This document shows, piece by piece, positions 4,628 through 13,036 of a stretch of 14,359 bases of DNA. Source of the DNA: Eubacteriales bacterium (GTDB taxonomy: Bacteria; Bacillota; Clostridia; JAQUNY01); NCBI GenBank assembly GCA_028717405.1, contig JAQUNY010000028.1:1-14359 (forward strand), written 5' to 3'. Position numbers and translations under genes: made by a program. Position 1 is the first letter of the stretch, and each line of letters begins with the position of its first letter. Under the pieces are notes generated by a model. The model was not told the DNA's origin. It worked only from the letters and a program-made list of their open reading frames with translations, and searched no databases.

Positions 4628-7600
4628 AAAAATAAAAAAGTCATAATAGCCTGCAGTATTGCAACTGTTCTGATTTTTTCGCTCATACTTTTTCTCCTTC
4701 TCAGGGGAAAAGGCGACACGCCTGACAGCACTTCTGCTGAAGGAACAGGCACACTTACAAAAGTTGCAATGAAGCCTGGCGGCAGCGACCGGGAAGATGT
4801 CTATACCTACATACAGGAAAATATCAAACAGGTATGGTTCTTTTCAACTGACGGGAGTTTTCCGCCCTGGAGCCAGCCTGTGCCCCATGTAAATCCCATG
4901 GGTGATGAGGACAACTATACCGATGTCACAATAGAAAAAAGCAGCTATCACATATATGACTATGCAGACGGGCAAAATACTCTCATAAGCAGATATGTTT
5001 ATGGCGATAAGTGGATCATGCATATCCCATTCGACGATAAAAAAACACCGGATGAAAACCGTCAGTTTATTCTGGATATTGAACATTACATCAGGTCCAA
5101 CAATGGCGACATCACAGGCTATCACAATAACAGTATTGTATTTATCCTGACAGACGGGAACGACATCCGCTGGTGGGCTGAGGCAGTTATTTCCGGTGAG
5201 CAGATCATCTTGAATATAGTAAAGCAGGATGATATTAAGGTTGGGCAAACCCTTGTCATCAACACAGAAGATTATGAAGAGAACCTGATCAGGTTCTCTT
5301 CCTTTAATCCTGGCAATGAATACCAATCTATTCATCTGGAATATGACAAGGGTGAAGTCGGTTTTGAAATCAGTACCGAAAACCGATATGGTTCTTACAA
5401 GCGCGTTTATACAACTCGGGATACACTTTATGATGAACTTTCCACCGATTTTTATTATGACAGCATAATGTATGATCCCGGATTCAGCAACTGGGAAGTA
5501 TTCTGGCGCGACCCTGAGGAGACCGGGGAGATCAAAATCACGCTTCTGAAAACCGGTGAGATCCCGGAAATCAAATATGGGGAACCGCTTGGAGCCATTA
5601 AAGTAAGTTCTGAGTATGTGTCAGGCATGAAAGCCTATCCGGTTGGAAACGCAAGTCTGAACATTGAACACCCGGAATTCTCTTATGATGATTTTTACCT
5701 GGATCAGACGCCTGACGGGGATTATATCATGTTTGTGCCCGCCGGCCTGTGGGATGTGCAGGTCTATCCAGAGGGCAATGCTCTTGTAAGTGTTTACGAA
5801 ACACTGATGGTACCCGTTCATTCCGGCGAAATGACTACAGTGGATGTCCCCTTTAATATCTCAAATGCGCTGAAAACAGGCAGCAGTGATTATAATGACA
5901 GAGGTATCCGGATTGGGGCAGTCAAGGAAGACCAATCAAAAAATCAGGTGACTTTCAGTTTTACTCTTCTGGACAAAGACACAAAAGAAATCCTGCCCGG
6001 TATGAATAATACAACTATTACAGAAAGCGGCGCGCCTGTGAAGCTGGTCAGCGTTGAACGCGCGAAAATACCGCCGGATGTTGTTCTGTTGCTGGATTCG
6101 TCCGGTTCAATGATGGGGCAGATGCAAGGGGCGCTTAATGCAGCCGGGGCTTTTGTAAAAGGGCTGCCGGATGATGCAAAAATCCGGATCGTAGATTTTG
6201 ATGATCAAATCAGGGAATTAAAGGGTGAAACTAAAGAAGATGCCCTGAATAATCTATCTGCGATTTATGTGGGCGGCGATACGGCTCTGTATAATGCAAT
6301 CGGCCTGGGACTCGGCATGCTTGCCGGGGAAAGCCGGCCGGTCCTTGTGGTGTTCACTGATGGTGAGAATGACCTGATTTATGGCGACAGTCTGACATTG
6401 GCAGAAACTACGGATCTGGTAAGGGAAGCCGGCATTCCATTGTTTACCATAGGTTTTGGAAAAGGTCACGACAGCGCGACTCTGGAAAGCCTTGCGAAGG
6501 TGTCCGACGGCCAGTATTTCAGTGCGGATGACGGCGAAGCGCTTAATAATGTTTTCTCATCTATTAACGAGCGCATTGGAAGCACATTCGAAGCAACTTA
6601 TGAAAGGCCTTTGGAATCTTCCTCCGGGGATATTCCTGTAGTTTCTTTCGTAATAGACACAAGCGGGTCTATGATACAGGACACAAGTGAAAATTTCGGC
6701 AGCAGGATACATAATGTGAAGAAACTGATTCGCCGCTTCATTCTCGAACTTCCGGACGAAGTCCAGATGCAGCTTACTGAATTCAATGAAGACACAAAAA
6801 TCGTGCAGGCTTTGACTACGGATAAAATGAAAATCCTGCGGGGTTTAGGACGCCTTGAGGCTTCCGGGCCGACTGATATAACCGGATCTGTTCTGGCAAG
6901 CTATAAAACCCTGAAATCGATCCCTTCAACAAAAAAAGTCCTTGTATACATCACCGATGCAGCCCTTGGGACAACAAGCCCCGACAATGATTTCTTTTTA
7001 AGTATTCTGGAGGACATGAAAGAAGATGACATCAATATCCTCTGGGCAGGCTTGGGTCTGGAGGATGAAGAAGAAGATTTCAGGCTGGCTGCCGAGATCA
7101 CAGATGGCGAATATATTGTAACAGAAGATATTGCACTTTTGACCGAAAGCTTCAACAAGGTCCTGAGAGAAGTACAAAATGCCCCGCAGAGCGGTTTAAG
7201 TAATCTTTTTATTGGTATTGAAAAGGTCAATGACATGGGGGCGAGGGAATCATATTCAACAGCTAAGCTGGCAGAACTGTCACCTGTCAGAAAAGGTACA
7301 GAGGTCGTTATCGCCGAGACAATAAAATACACTGCCGGAAAAATTTTAAGACAGTATGACGCACACACAGCTGATTATATCTCCGGCTGCAGCGTGCCGG
7401 CTCAGGATACAATCATTACAAAACGCATGTCTGCCGAGGCCGATGGCGCCAATACGGCAGCCCGGATATCCGCTGAAGGTATTTTCTTTATGAAGCGTCT
7501 GAAAGGTGTTGATGCACCCTCCAATTACCGCTTTATGGCTGTGACCATGGAAATGAAAAATATACTGGAGCCGCAGGAAGTTACCATATACCCGGATGGC

Positions 7601-10600
7601 TCTTCTCACCCGTCTTCATGGGTTGACGGCAGCGCCAGAGGAAAAACGCAGTTTATAAAAATCCCCTACATGATTCCGGATTTTACTTCTCATTTTTTCC
7701 TTTCATATAACAATGAAGGCGCCTATCCAGGGTCACTGGCAACGTGGCTTACAGAAAAACCGCTGGCCTTACCAGGAGACAATGCCATTATTGTTTTGCC
7801 TGATGAGTCCATAGATGGCACTCTGGTTTTCCTGGTGCCGGATGTGCCTATGTCGCAATCTTCGCTGCATTTTTATGATATCAACTACGGACATATTGAT
7901 ATTCCCATAGTTGGCAAAATGAACAAGAATGAGTTTGATATCACATCTCTGCCAAAACAGGAACCCGCGAAATTGACAGATACTTTTCTGCTGGATATTA
8001 CAGGATATGAAGAAATCATGATAATTCCAGGTACGGGAAAAAATGCTTCAGGCATCATGACGGGCACAGGAACTTATGCCGATACTGATGCTGATACTGA
8101 CGCCAATACTGATGCCGGGGTCAGCTCTGGCAGCAGCGTCACCGGAAGTGACTCGGGAGATGTCGGGGTTGTTCCGGCTGCCGGTTCTGTTTTTAAAATA
8201 GTTGAAGGCAACTTTACTTCTCAAATGCAGGCACTGTTAAATATTGATCCTATGGAGCGGTTTTCTTTGAGGCTGTGTACAGACAGCGGTGATTTTTATG
8301 TCCCTGTAAATCCCGCAACCAATCTGCTGCCGGCTGGCTTTGTGAGTCCGCGCATGATCAGCCCGGGCTCCTTCAACAAGATAAGATGGCTTTTTGAATT
8401 GCCTGAAGGATTGAAAAACAATACGGTTGAGATATTTGCAGACCTTCGTGACGAAGATAAGACTGCGCATGTTTTCAGCGGTGCCTTATACCCGGGGGAC
8501 CTGAACGCGGAGTATAAATCTGAGTATATTGACCTGACTGTTAACTCTCTGATAAAAACGAAACAGGAAATAAACGGATACAGCGGCGAGTACATTATTG
8601 CCGACATTACGATCTATGACAAAAAGGACGGGTATGCATCAGCCGGTATAGGGAGCCTGTTTTCTTCAGTCTCTGATGAGTATTTTACCATGGCCGGGGA
8701 AAATACATCCGGAAATACAGAGAATAGCGAAAACGATTCCGGCTTGTATGAGGAATCAGGCGAAACAGGCCTTGGAAATTTTGCGCAGAGCGGAGGCGAA
8801 AAAAGCACTGTAAACAGGCTGCTCCCGGACAGACTTACTGAACAGATAATATTAGGATATACCGATGACAGTATTGTTTATGACGGCACAGGCAGAAGGG
8901 GGATCATCATTTTCCAGGTCCCGGCGGGAGAGGAAAAAGAGTGGTATTTATACTCGGAAACCTTCGAGGGATTAAAGCTGAAAGTTATTAATGGAACATA
9001 CAATATGGATTTATTAGGTGAGAAAATACAAATAGATACAGATGACACCTTTACACAAAATCTGAATAGCGCAATTTCACTTACAGTTGAAAAATACCGG
9101 CTGGACCATCCTGAAAACACAACACATCTGGCAACCGGAAACATCCCTTTGGGCGAACCGGCGGCAGATAAGCAGGACATTCCCATTCCTGCCATTACCA
9201 CTTATGGCGCCCGGCTTATCGATGAGATCAACTCAGTTGAAGATATGATAGCGGTAATGAAGCAGCTTCGTTATATCCCCAGTTCGGGGGGGTTCGGCCC
9301 GTTTAATTACAGCTTTTCAAAGGAAGCCCTGATGACCCAGGGATTTGGAATGGAACAGGATTATGCGAATATGGCGGTTGAAGTGCTGTCAAAACTGGGC
9401 TATCATCCGAAAATGAAGGTGGTGCGCCTCACTGACCGCGGAAAGACAGAACTTTCAAAAATGTCCGGTATTGATGAAATTATGATCGACACACTGCCTG
9501 CAGTTTCCTATAACGACAACGAAAATAACTACCATGTATTGGTTATGCCTTTCATGGAAGATCTGAATATTCTTAAACGACTGGTGTATATCGATTATGA
9601 GCATTCAGTTGAAAAAGCTCCAAATACAATCAATCTCGTAATTAATGCCGGCGGATATCTGACCGAAAAAGGAGCCAGAGAGCATACAGGCGATATGGCC
9701 GATGCTCTTGGCGGGGATACTGAAGGCGCCCCGGTCCTTGTCAGCGAACTCCTTTATGATAATAATATTGACCTGGATATTCTAAGCCTTGATGCCATAG
9801 ATATTGGTATAGCCAAGGATGGAAACACTGCAAGAGTTTATCTGATTACCCCTGAGGGGGAAATTTTTGGAGAAAAATCAATTGACACAGAAAAAATTGA
9901 TGTGAAGCAAATTGAAATTGTTTTGGATTTGCCGAATCGGTCCGGTGTCACCCATGTCGTGAGGCTGGATGAGGGTATGGAAATTGATGATATATTCATG
10001 ACCGTCAGCATTAACTCACCGGATCTTACAGATGAAACTGCTTTGATGCTGCAGGAAGCGTCATCAAAAGTCCATGCTCAGGCAAAAAATCCAGGTGAAC
10101 TGTCGGCTCTCCGCTGGTATGGAAGAAGCCTGATATACAAATTCATTTCTTTGCAGACCATTCATGATCATGCTTTGATCGACTCCCTGGATTTGACAGC
10201 CGGGAGGACACAAAAACCAAGGGTGATCATCGTGACCCAAAAAGCCGGGGGAAAGCTGCAAACTTCTATCAGCCTTCTCCAGATACATGATGAAATACAT
10301 GCCGGTAAGGAAGACGCCATCAGACGCTTCAACATCCTTAGCGGTATCTACGCATCTACACTGGAAACGACTGTTTTACCTGATACGGCAAATGGGCTGG
10401 AAGAAATCTGGGTACAGGCTCCGGAGGGGACCAGCCTGGTCTTACTTGATTACATCAGTGACACAACAATGGATGATATGGTAACTGCAGGCCTTCCGGA
10501 AGATGTAATCAAACATTTTTCAGAATCATCCTGCATGGTCCTTATCCCCGACAAACCATCCATCATTGACGGACGACCCAGGTGGGCATGGTACGAAATC

Positions 10601-11005
10601 AATCCGAATACCCATGAAATGATTTCAGTCATCGACACCCTTGAAAAAGGCGCATTTGTAGAAAGCGCCATTGTGGATATAGTTAAAAGCGCCGGGCAAT
10701 ATGCTGTAGGTGCTTTCAAGGGAGTGGAAACTTCAATTTGGTCAGTTGCTGCATTTTCTCTGGAGAAAGACGACTATAATGATATACTGAAAGCAGCAAA
10801 AGCATTGGCACTGGGCATCGCTGACCGTTTTGGCTTTAATGTGGGTCCCATAGAAGGCGGTGTGGGAAGTAAAATTTCAGTATCGCAGGCAATGGGACCT
10901 GTGAAGTTCAGCTTTGACGGAAGCGCGAGTGCATCACAGAATGTACTCGGTTTCACGGATGGTTATAAGGCAGGGGTAGAATACTATTTCAGCGAGGCAA
11001 AATAA
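4625..11005 (+). CDS. Giant membrane-anchored protein with two VWA domains and a degenerate transglutaminase-like domain
   Basis: This 2126-residue protein is probably held outside the cell by an N-terminal signal anchor (KNKK at 2-5, hydrophobic 6-26, no clear cleavage site). Residues 30-480 are beta-rich and unrecognised. VWA domain 1 (about 486-660) has a full metal-binding MIDAS: DSSGS (491-495), Thr553 and Asp579. VWA domain 2 (about 672-865) is also complete: DTSGS (678-682), Thr750 and Asp778. Beta-sandwich stretches with h-F-x-V-P strands follow (FLVP near 1069, FQVP near 1430), separated by Asp/Thr (about 1150-1180) and Ser/Glu/Asn (about 1360-1395) linkers. Residues 1520-1665 resemble a transglutaminase core, but GMEQDYA (1575-1581) has Glu1577 where the catalytic Cys belongs; His1637 is kept and Asp1657 may be. 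The last 450 residues, ending in a Gly-rich amphipathic stretch, are unrecognised. There is no LPXTG. Its role is likely adhesion or scaffold assembly (inference). The start is TTG, and the GH127 gene follows after three bases. Confidence 0.88.
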   Translation: MKNKKVIIACSIATVLIFSLILFLLLRGKGDTPDSTSAEGTGTLTKVAMKPGGSDREDVYTYIQENIKQVWFFSTDGSFPPWSQPVPHVNPMGDEDNYTDVTIEKSSYHIYDYADGQNTLISRYVYGDKWIMHIPFDDKKTPDENRQFILDIEHYIRSNNGDITGYHNNSIVFILTDGNDIRWWAEAVISGEQIILNIVKQDDIKVGQTLVINTEDYEENLIRFSSFNPGNEYQSIHLEYDKGEVGFEISTENRYGSYKRVYTTRDTLYDELSTDFYYDSIMYDPGFSNWEVFWRDPEETGEIKITLLKTGEIPEIKYGEPLGAIKVSSEYVSGMKAYPVGNASLNIEHPEFSYDDFYLDQTPDGDYIMFVPAGLWDVQVYPEGNALVSVYETLMVPVHSGEMTTVDVPFNISNALKTGSSDYNDRGIRIGAVKEDQSKNQVTFSFTLLDKDTKEILPGMNNTTITESGAPVKLVSVERAKIPPDVVLLLDSSGSMMGQMQGALNAAGAFVKGLPDDAKIRIVDFDDQIRELKGETKEDALNNLSAIYVGGDTALYNAIGLGLGMLAGESRPVLVVFTDGENDLIYGDSLTLAETTDLVREAGIPLFTIGFGKGHDSATLESLAKVSDGQYFSADDGEALNNVFSSINERIGSTFEATYERPLESSSGDIPVVSFVIDTSGSMIQDTSENFGSRIHNVKKLIRRFILELPDEVQMQLTEFNEDTKIVQALTTDKMKILRGLGRLEASGPTDITGSVLASYKTLKSIPSTKKVLVYITDAALGTTSPDNDFFLSILEDMKEDDINILWAGLGLEDEEEDFRLAAEITDGEYIVTEDIALLTESFNKVLREVQNAPQSGLSNLFIGIEKVNDMGARESYSTAKLAELSPVRKGTEVVIAETIKYTAGKILRQYDAHTADYISGCSVPAQDTIITKRMSAEADGANTAARISAEGIFFMKRLKGVDAPSNYRFMAVTMEMKNILEPQEVTIYPDGSSHPSSWVDGSARGKTQFIKIPYMIPDFTSHFFLSYNNEGAYPGSLATWLTEKPLALPGDNAIIVLPDESIDGTLVFLVPDVPMSQSSLHFYDINYGHIDIPIVGKMNKNEFDITSLPKQEPAKLTDTFLLDITGYEEIMIIPGTGKNASGIMTGTGTYADTDADTDANTDAGVSSGSSVTGSDSGDVGVVPAAGSVFKIVEGNFTSQMQALLNIDPMERFSLRLCTDSGDFYVPVNPATNLLPAGFVSPRMISPGSFNKIRWLFELPEGLKNNTVEIFADLRDEDKTAHVFSGALYPGDLNAEYKSEYIDLTVNSLIKTKQEINGYSGEYIIADITIYDKKDGYASAGIGSLFSSVSDEYFTMAGENTSGNTENSENDSGLYEESGETGLGNFAQSGGEKSTVNRLLPDRLTEQIILGYTDDSIVYDGTGRRGIIIFQVPAGEEKEWYLYSETFEGLKLKVINGTYNMDLLGEKIQIDTDDTFTQNLNSAISLTVEKYRLDHPENTTHLATGNIPLGEPAADKQDIPIPAITTYGARLIDEINSVEDMIAVMKQLRYIPSSGGFGPFNYSFSKEALMTQGFGMEQDYANMAVEVLSKLGYHPKMKVVRLTDRGKTELSKMSGIDEIMIDTLPAVSYNDNENNYHVLVMPFMEDLNILKRLVYIDYEHSVEKAPNTINLVINAGGYLTEKGAREHTGDMADALGGDTEGAPVLVSELLYDNNIDLDILSLDAIDIGIAKDGNTARVYLITPEGEIFGEKSIDTEKIDVKQIEIVLDLPNRSGVTHVVRLDEGMEIDDIFMTVSINSPDLTDETALMLQEASSKVHAQAKNPGELSALRWYGRSLIYKFISLQTIHDHALIDSLDLTAGRTQKPRVIIVTQKAGGKLQTSISLLQIHDEIHAGKEDAIRRFNILSGIYASTLETTVLPDTANGLEEIWVQAPEGTSLVLLDYISDTTMDDMVTAGLPEDVIKHFSESSCMVLIPDKPSIIDGRPRWAWYEINPNTHEMISVIDTLEKGAFVESAIVDIVKSAGQYAVGAFKGVETSIWSVAAFSLEKDDYNDILKAAKALALGIADRFGFNVGPIEGGVGSKISVSQAMGPVKFSFDGSASASQNVLGFTDGYKAGVEYYFSEAK
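8078..8117 (+). repeat. Six-bp-period tract encoding an alternating Asp/Thr/Ala linker
   Basis: Within the giant gene, hexamers of the form GATRCT (GATACT, GATGCT, GATACT, GACGCC, AATACT, GATGCC) encode alternating D-T and D-A dipeptides at residues 1152-1164. It looks like a slippage-prone interdomain linker separating the post-VWA beta domains from the next beta block. Confidence 0.75.
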
Positions 11006-11008
11006 TTT

Positions 11009-13006
11009 ATGACAATTAAAATGAAAATCAAAACAAAACAGATAAGCTATAAGGACGTGGATATTGACGAGGGCTTCTGGAGCAATAAGCTCGACATGAT
11101 ATCCGGCACGTCGATCCGCGCCATACGGGACAGCTTCAAACAGACCGGGAGGTTCGGTGCTTTCAGGCAGGACTGGAAAGAGGGCGAACCCAATAAACCG
11201 CATATCTTCTGGGATTCTGACGTAGCCAAGTGGATAGAGGCTACAGCCTACATCCTCGCTAAGAAAAGAGATGCAGAGCTCGAGGCTGAGGTTGATGAGC
11301 TGGTGGATCTGATTGAAAAGCACCAGGATCCTGACGGGTATTTCAACATTTATTTTATCCTGATCGAACCTGACGCCCGCTGGACAAGGCGCGGGGCACA
11401 TGAGCTCTATACGGCCGGCCATCTTATGGAGGCTGCTGTGGCATACTGCGAGGCTACAGGCAAGGACAAATTCCTGCGGCTGATGTGCAGATTTGCAGAT
11501 CATATTGAAAAGGTTTTTGTTAAAGACCACTCTGCGGCTTTCTCATCACCGGGACATGAAGAAATAGAGCTGGCTCTTGTCAGGCTTTACAGATTTACAG
11601 GAGAAAAGCGTTATCTTGAGTTGTCAAAATATTTCATAGATGCCCGTGGCACAGTAGATCCGGGACAGTCCGCAACTCCTCCTTTGGATTTAAGCCATTG
11701 GCGGAAATCCCGCAATATTCAGGATCACGCCCCTGTCCGCAGTCAGAGGACGGCCGAAGGCCATGCGGTAAGGGCTGCATATCTTTACAGCGGCATGGCT
11801 GATATTGCATATGAGTACGATGACACAGAGCTCTTTGAAGCCTGCCGGGCGATCTATGAAAACATCACCCGCAGAAGGATGTATATAACGGGCGGGATCG
11901 GCTCGACCGCGATACACGAGTCCTTTACCGTCGATTATGACCTTCCGGGTTTGACCGCCTATACGGAAACCTGCGCAGCCATAGCGGCTGCCTTCTTTGT
12001 TGAAAGAATGACCTGTGCTGATAATGAAAACCCCGAATATGCGGATATTTTTGAGCGGCTGATTTATAACGGTATACTTTCCGGCATTTCGCTTGACGGC
12101 AAAACATTTTTCTACGAAAATCCTCTTGAAGTCCAGCCATACCTTGTCGAAAGGAACAACAACCTTTTTGAAGGGCAGGACCTGCTTAGGGCAAGGCTCC
12201 CCAAGCCTGAAAGAAGCGAGGTTTTTAACTGTTCGTGCTGCCCTCCGAATATTGCCAGATTTGTTGCCTCCATAGGCAGCAGGATTTTCACATACAGCAA
12301 CGAAACTTTGTATATCAATCAGTATATCGCGTCAACAACCAGGACTAATGTCAACGGTTCCGGAGCTGAAATAAAAATCATGACCGAATATCCGGCAAAC
12401 GGCAGAGTGAGTATCTCTGTCTCAGGCAGCGGTTTTTCTAAGATTGCTGTGAGGATACCTTCGTGGTGCCGCAGCTATACCTTCAGTCTTACGGGTTCCA
12501 GCCGCTTTCCGGCCGCAGGCAGGCAGGAAAACGCATCTGCAAAATATATATATTTTGAGAACACGGCGTCTGCCTCCCCCATATACATCGACATTGAATT
12601 TGAGATGAAGGTTTTGCTGAAGGAGTCGTCCCCGTTCGTGCAGGATAATGCCGGCCGCGCAGCTGTGCAGTATGGGCCTGTTGTTTACTGCCTGGAGGAG
12701 CCCGATAACGGCAGGCTTTTAAGGAATATAAGCATTTCGTGCGATAATAAATGGGAAATAATACCCAACGGATACTTCGGAGCAAATATCCTGAAAACCA
12801 CGGGTTATACGAAAAGTCTCCCGAAGGACCTGTCGGGAAGCGACAGCCTGTACTATGATGCTTGTGGTGCAATTGATGTAAGTGATACACGCGGCGGCTC
12901 GCCCGTCCTTGAGCAGAAGCCACTGACTTTCATTCCATACTACGCCTTCGCCAACAGAGGGATCGCGGAGATGACCGTCTGGGTACTCAGGCATTTCCAC
13001 AGCTGA
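11009..13006 (+). CDS. GH127 beta-L-arabinofuranosidase (DUF1680 family), cytoplasmic
   Basis: This 665-residue glycoside hydrolase is very close in length to the founding enzyme HypBA1 of Bifidobacterium longum (658 residues), which releases L-arabinose from beta-1,2-linked arabinofuranosyl disaccharide using a zinc-bound cysteine nucleophile. The essential residues all appear: acid/base Glu304 in IHESF, zinc ligands Glu320 and Cys322 in YTETCAAIA (16 residues after Glu304, as for E322/E338), and the vicinal pair Cys410-Cys411 in CSCCPPN, the first being the nucleophile. The N-terminal part carries the family's (alpha/alpha)6 barrel features such as GFWSNKL, HIFWDSDVAKW, DGYFN and ELYTAGHL. 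The C-terminus is beta-rich. There is no signal peptide, so it acts inside the cell on imported oligosaccharides. The exact substrate linkage cannot be read from sequence, since the family is broad. It starts three bases after the giant gene's stop with only a weak distant ribosome site (GAGG), which suggests translational coupling. ATG at 11021 is an alternative start. Confidence 0.92.
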   Translation: MTIKMKIKTKQISYKDVDIDEGFWSNKLDMISGTSIRAIRDSFKQTGRFGAFRQDWKEGEPNKPHIFWDSDVAKWIEATAYILAKKRDAELEAEVDELVDLIEKHQDPDGYFNIYFILIEPDARWTRRGAHELYTAGHLMEAAVAYCEATGKDKFLRLMCRFADHIEKVFVKDHSAAFSSPGHEEIELALVRLYRFTGEKRYLELSKYFIDARGTVDPGQSATPPLDLSHWRKSRNIQDHAPVRSQRTAEGHAVRAAYLYSGMADIAYEYDDTELFEACRAIYENITRRRMYITGGIGSTAIHESFTVDYDLPGLTAYTETCAAIAAAFFVERMTCADNENPEYADIFERLIYNGILSGISLDGKTFFYENPLEVQPYLVERNNNLFEGQDLLRARLPKPERSEVFNCSCCPPNIARFVASIGSRIFTYSNETLYINQYIASTTRTNVNGSGAEIKIMTEYPANGRVSISVSGSGFSKIAVRIPSWCRSYTFSLTGSSRFPAAGRQENASAKYIYFENTASASPIYIDIEFEMKVLLKESSPFVQDNAGRAAVQYGPVVYCLEEPDNGRLLRNISISCDNKWEIIPNGYFGANILKTTGYTKSLPKDLSGSDSLYYDACGAIDVSDTRGGSPVLEQKPLTFIPYYAFANRGIAEMTVWVLRHFHS

Positions 13007-13036
13007 CTGAGCGATGTTTTGCCGGAAACTGGCCTC

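Noticed and set aside
4643..4654. Lipobox-like I-I-A-C at residues 7-10 of the giant protein
   Set aside because: It would leave a hydrophobic region of only about four residues before the Cys, far too short for a lipoprotein signal. The hydrophobic segment continues to residue 26, which fits a signal anchor better.
10934..11530. Long antisense frame opposite the junction of the giant and GH127 genes
   Set aside because: It lies entirely opposite two well-supported coding regions, has no ribosome site and shows no recognisable domain; it is a shadow of codon bias.
13021..13033. Short hairpin GCCGG-AAA-CTGGC between the convergent genes as a terminator
   Set aside because: It has a five-bp stem with a G-U pair and no T-tract in either direction, so it is not convincing.
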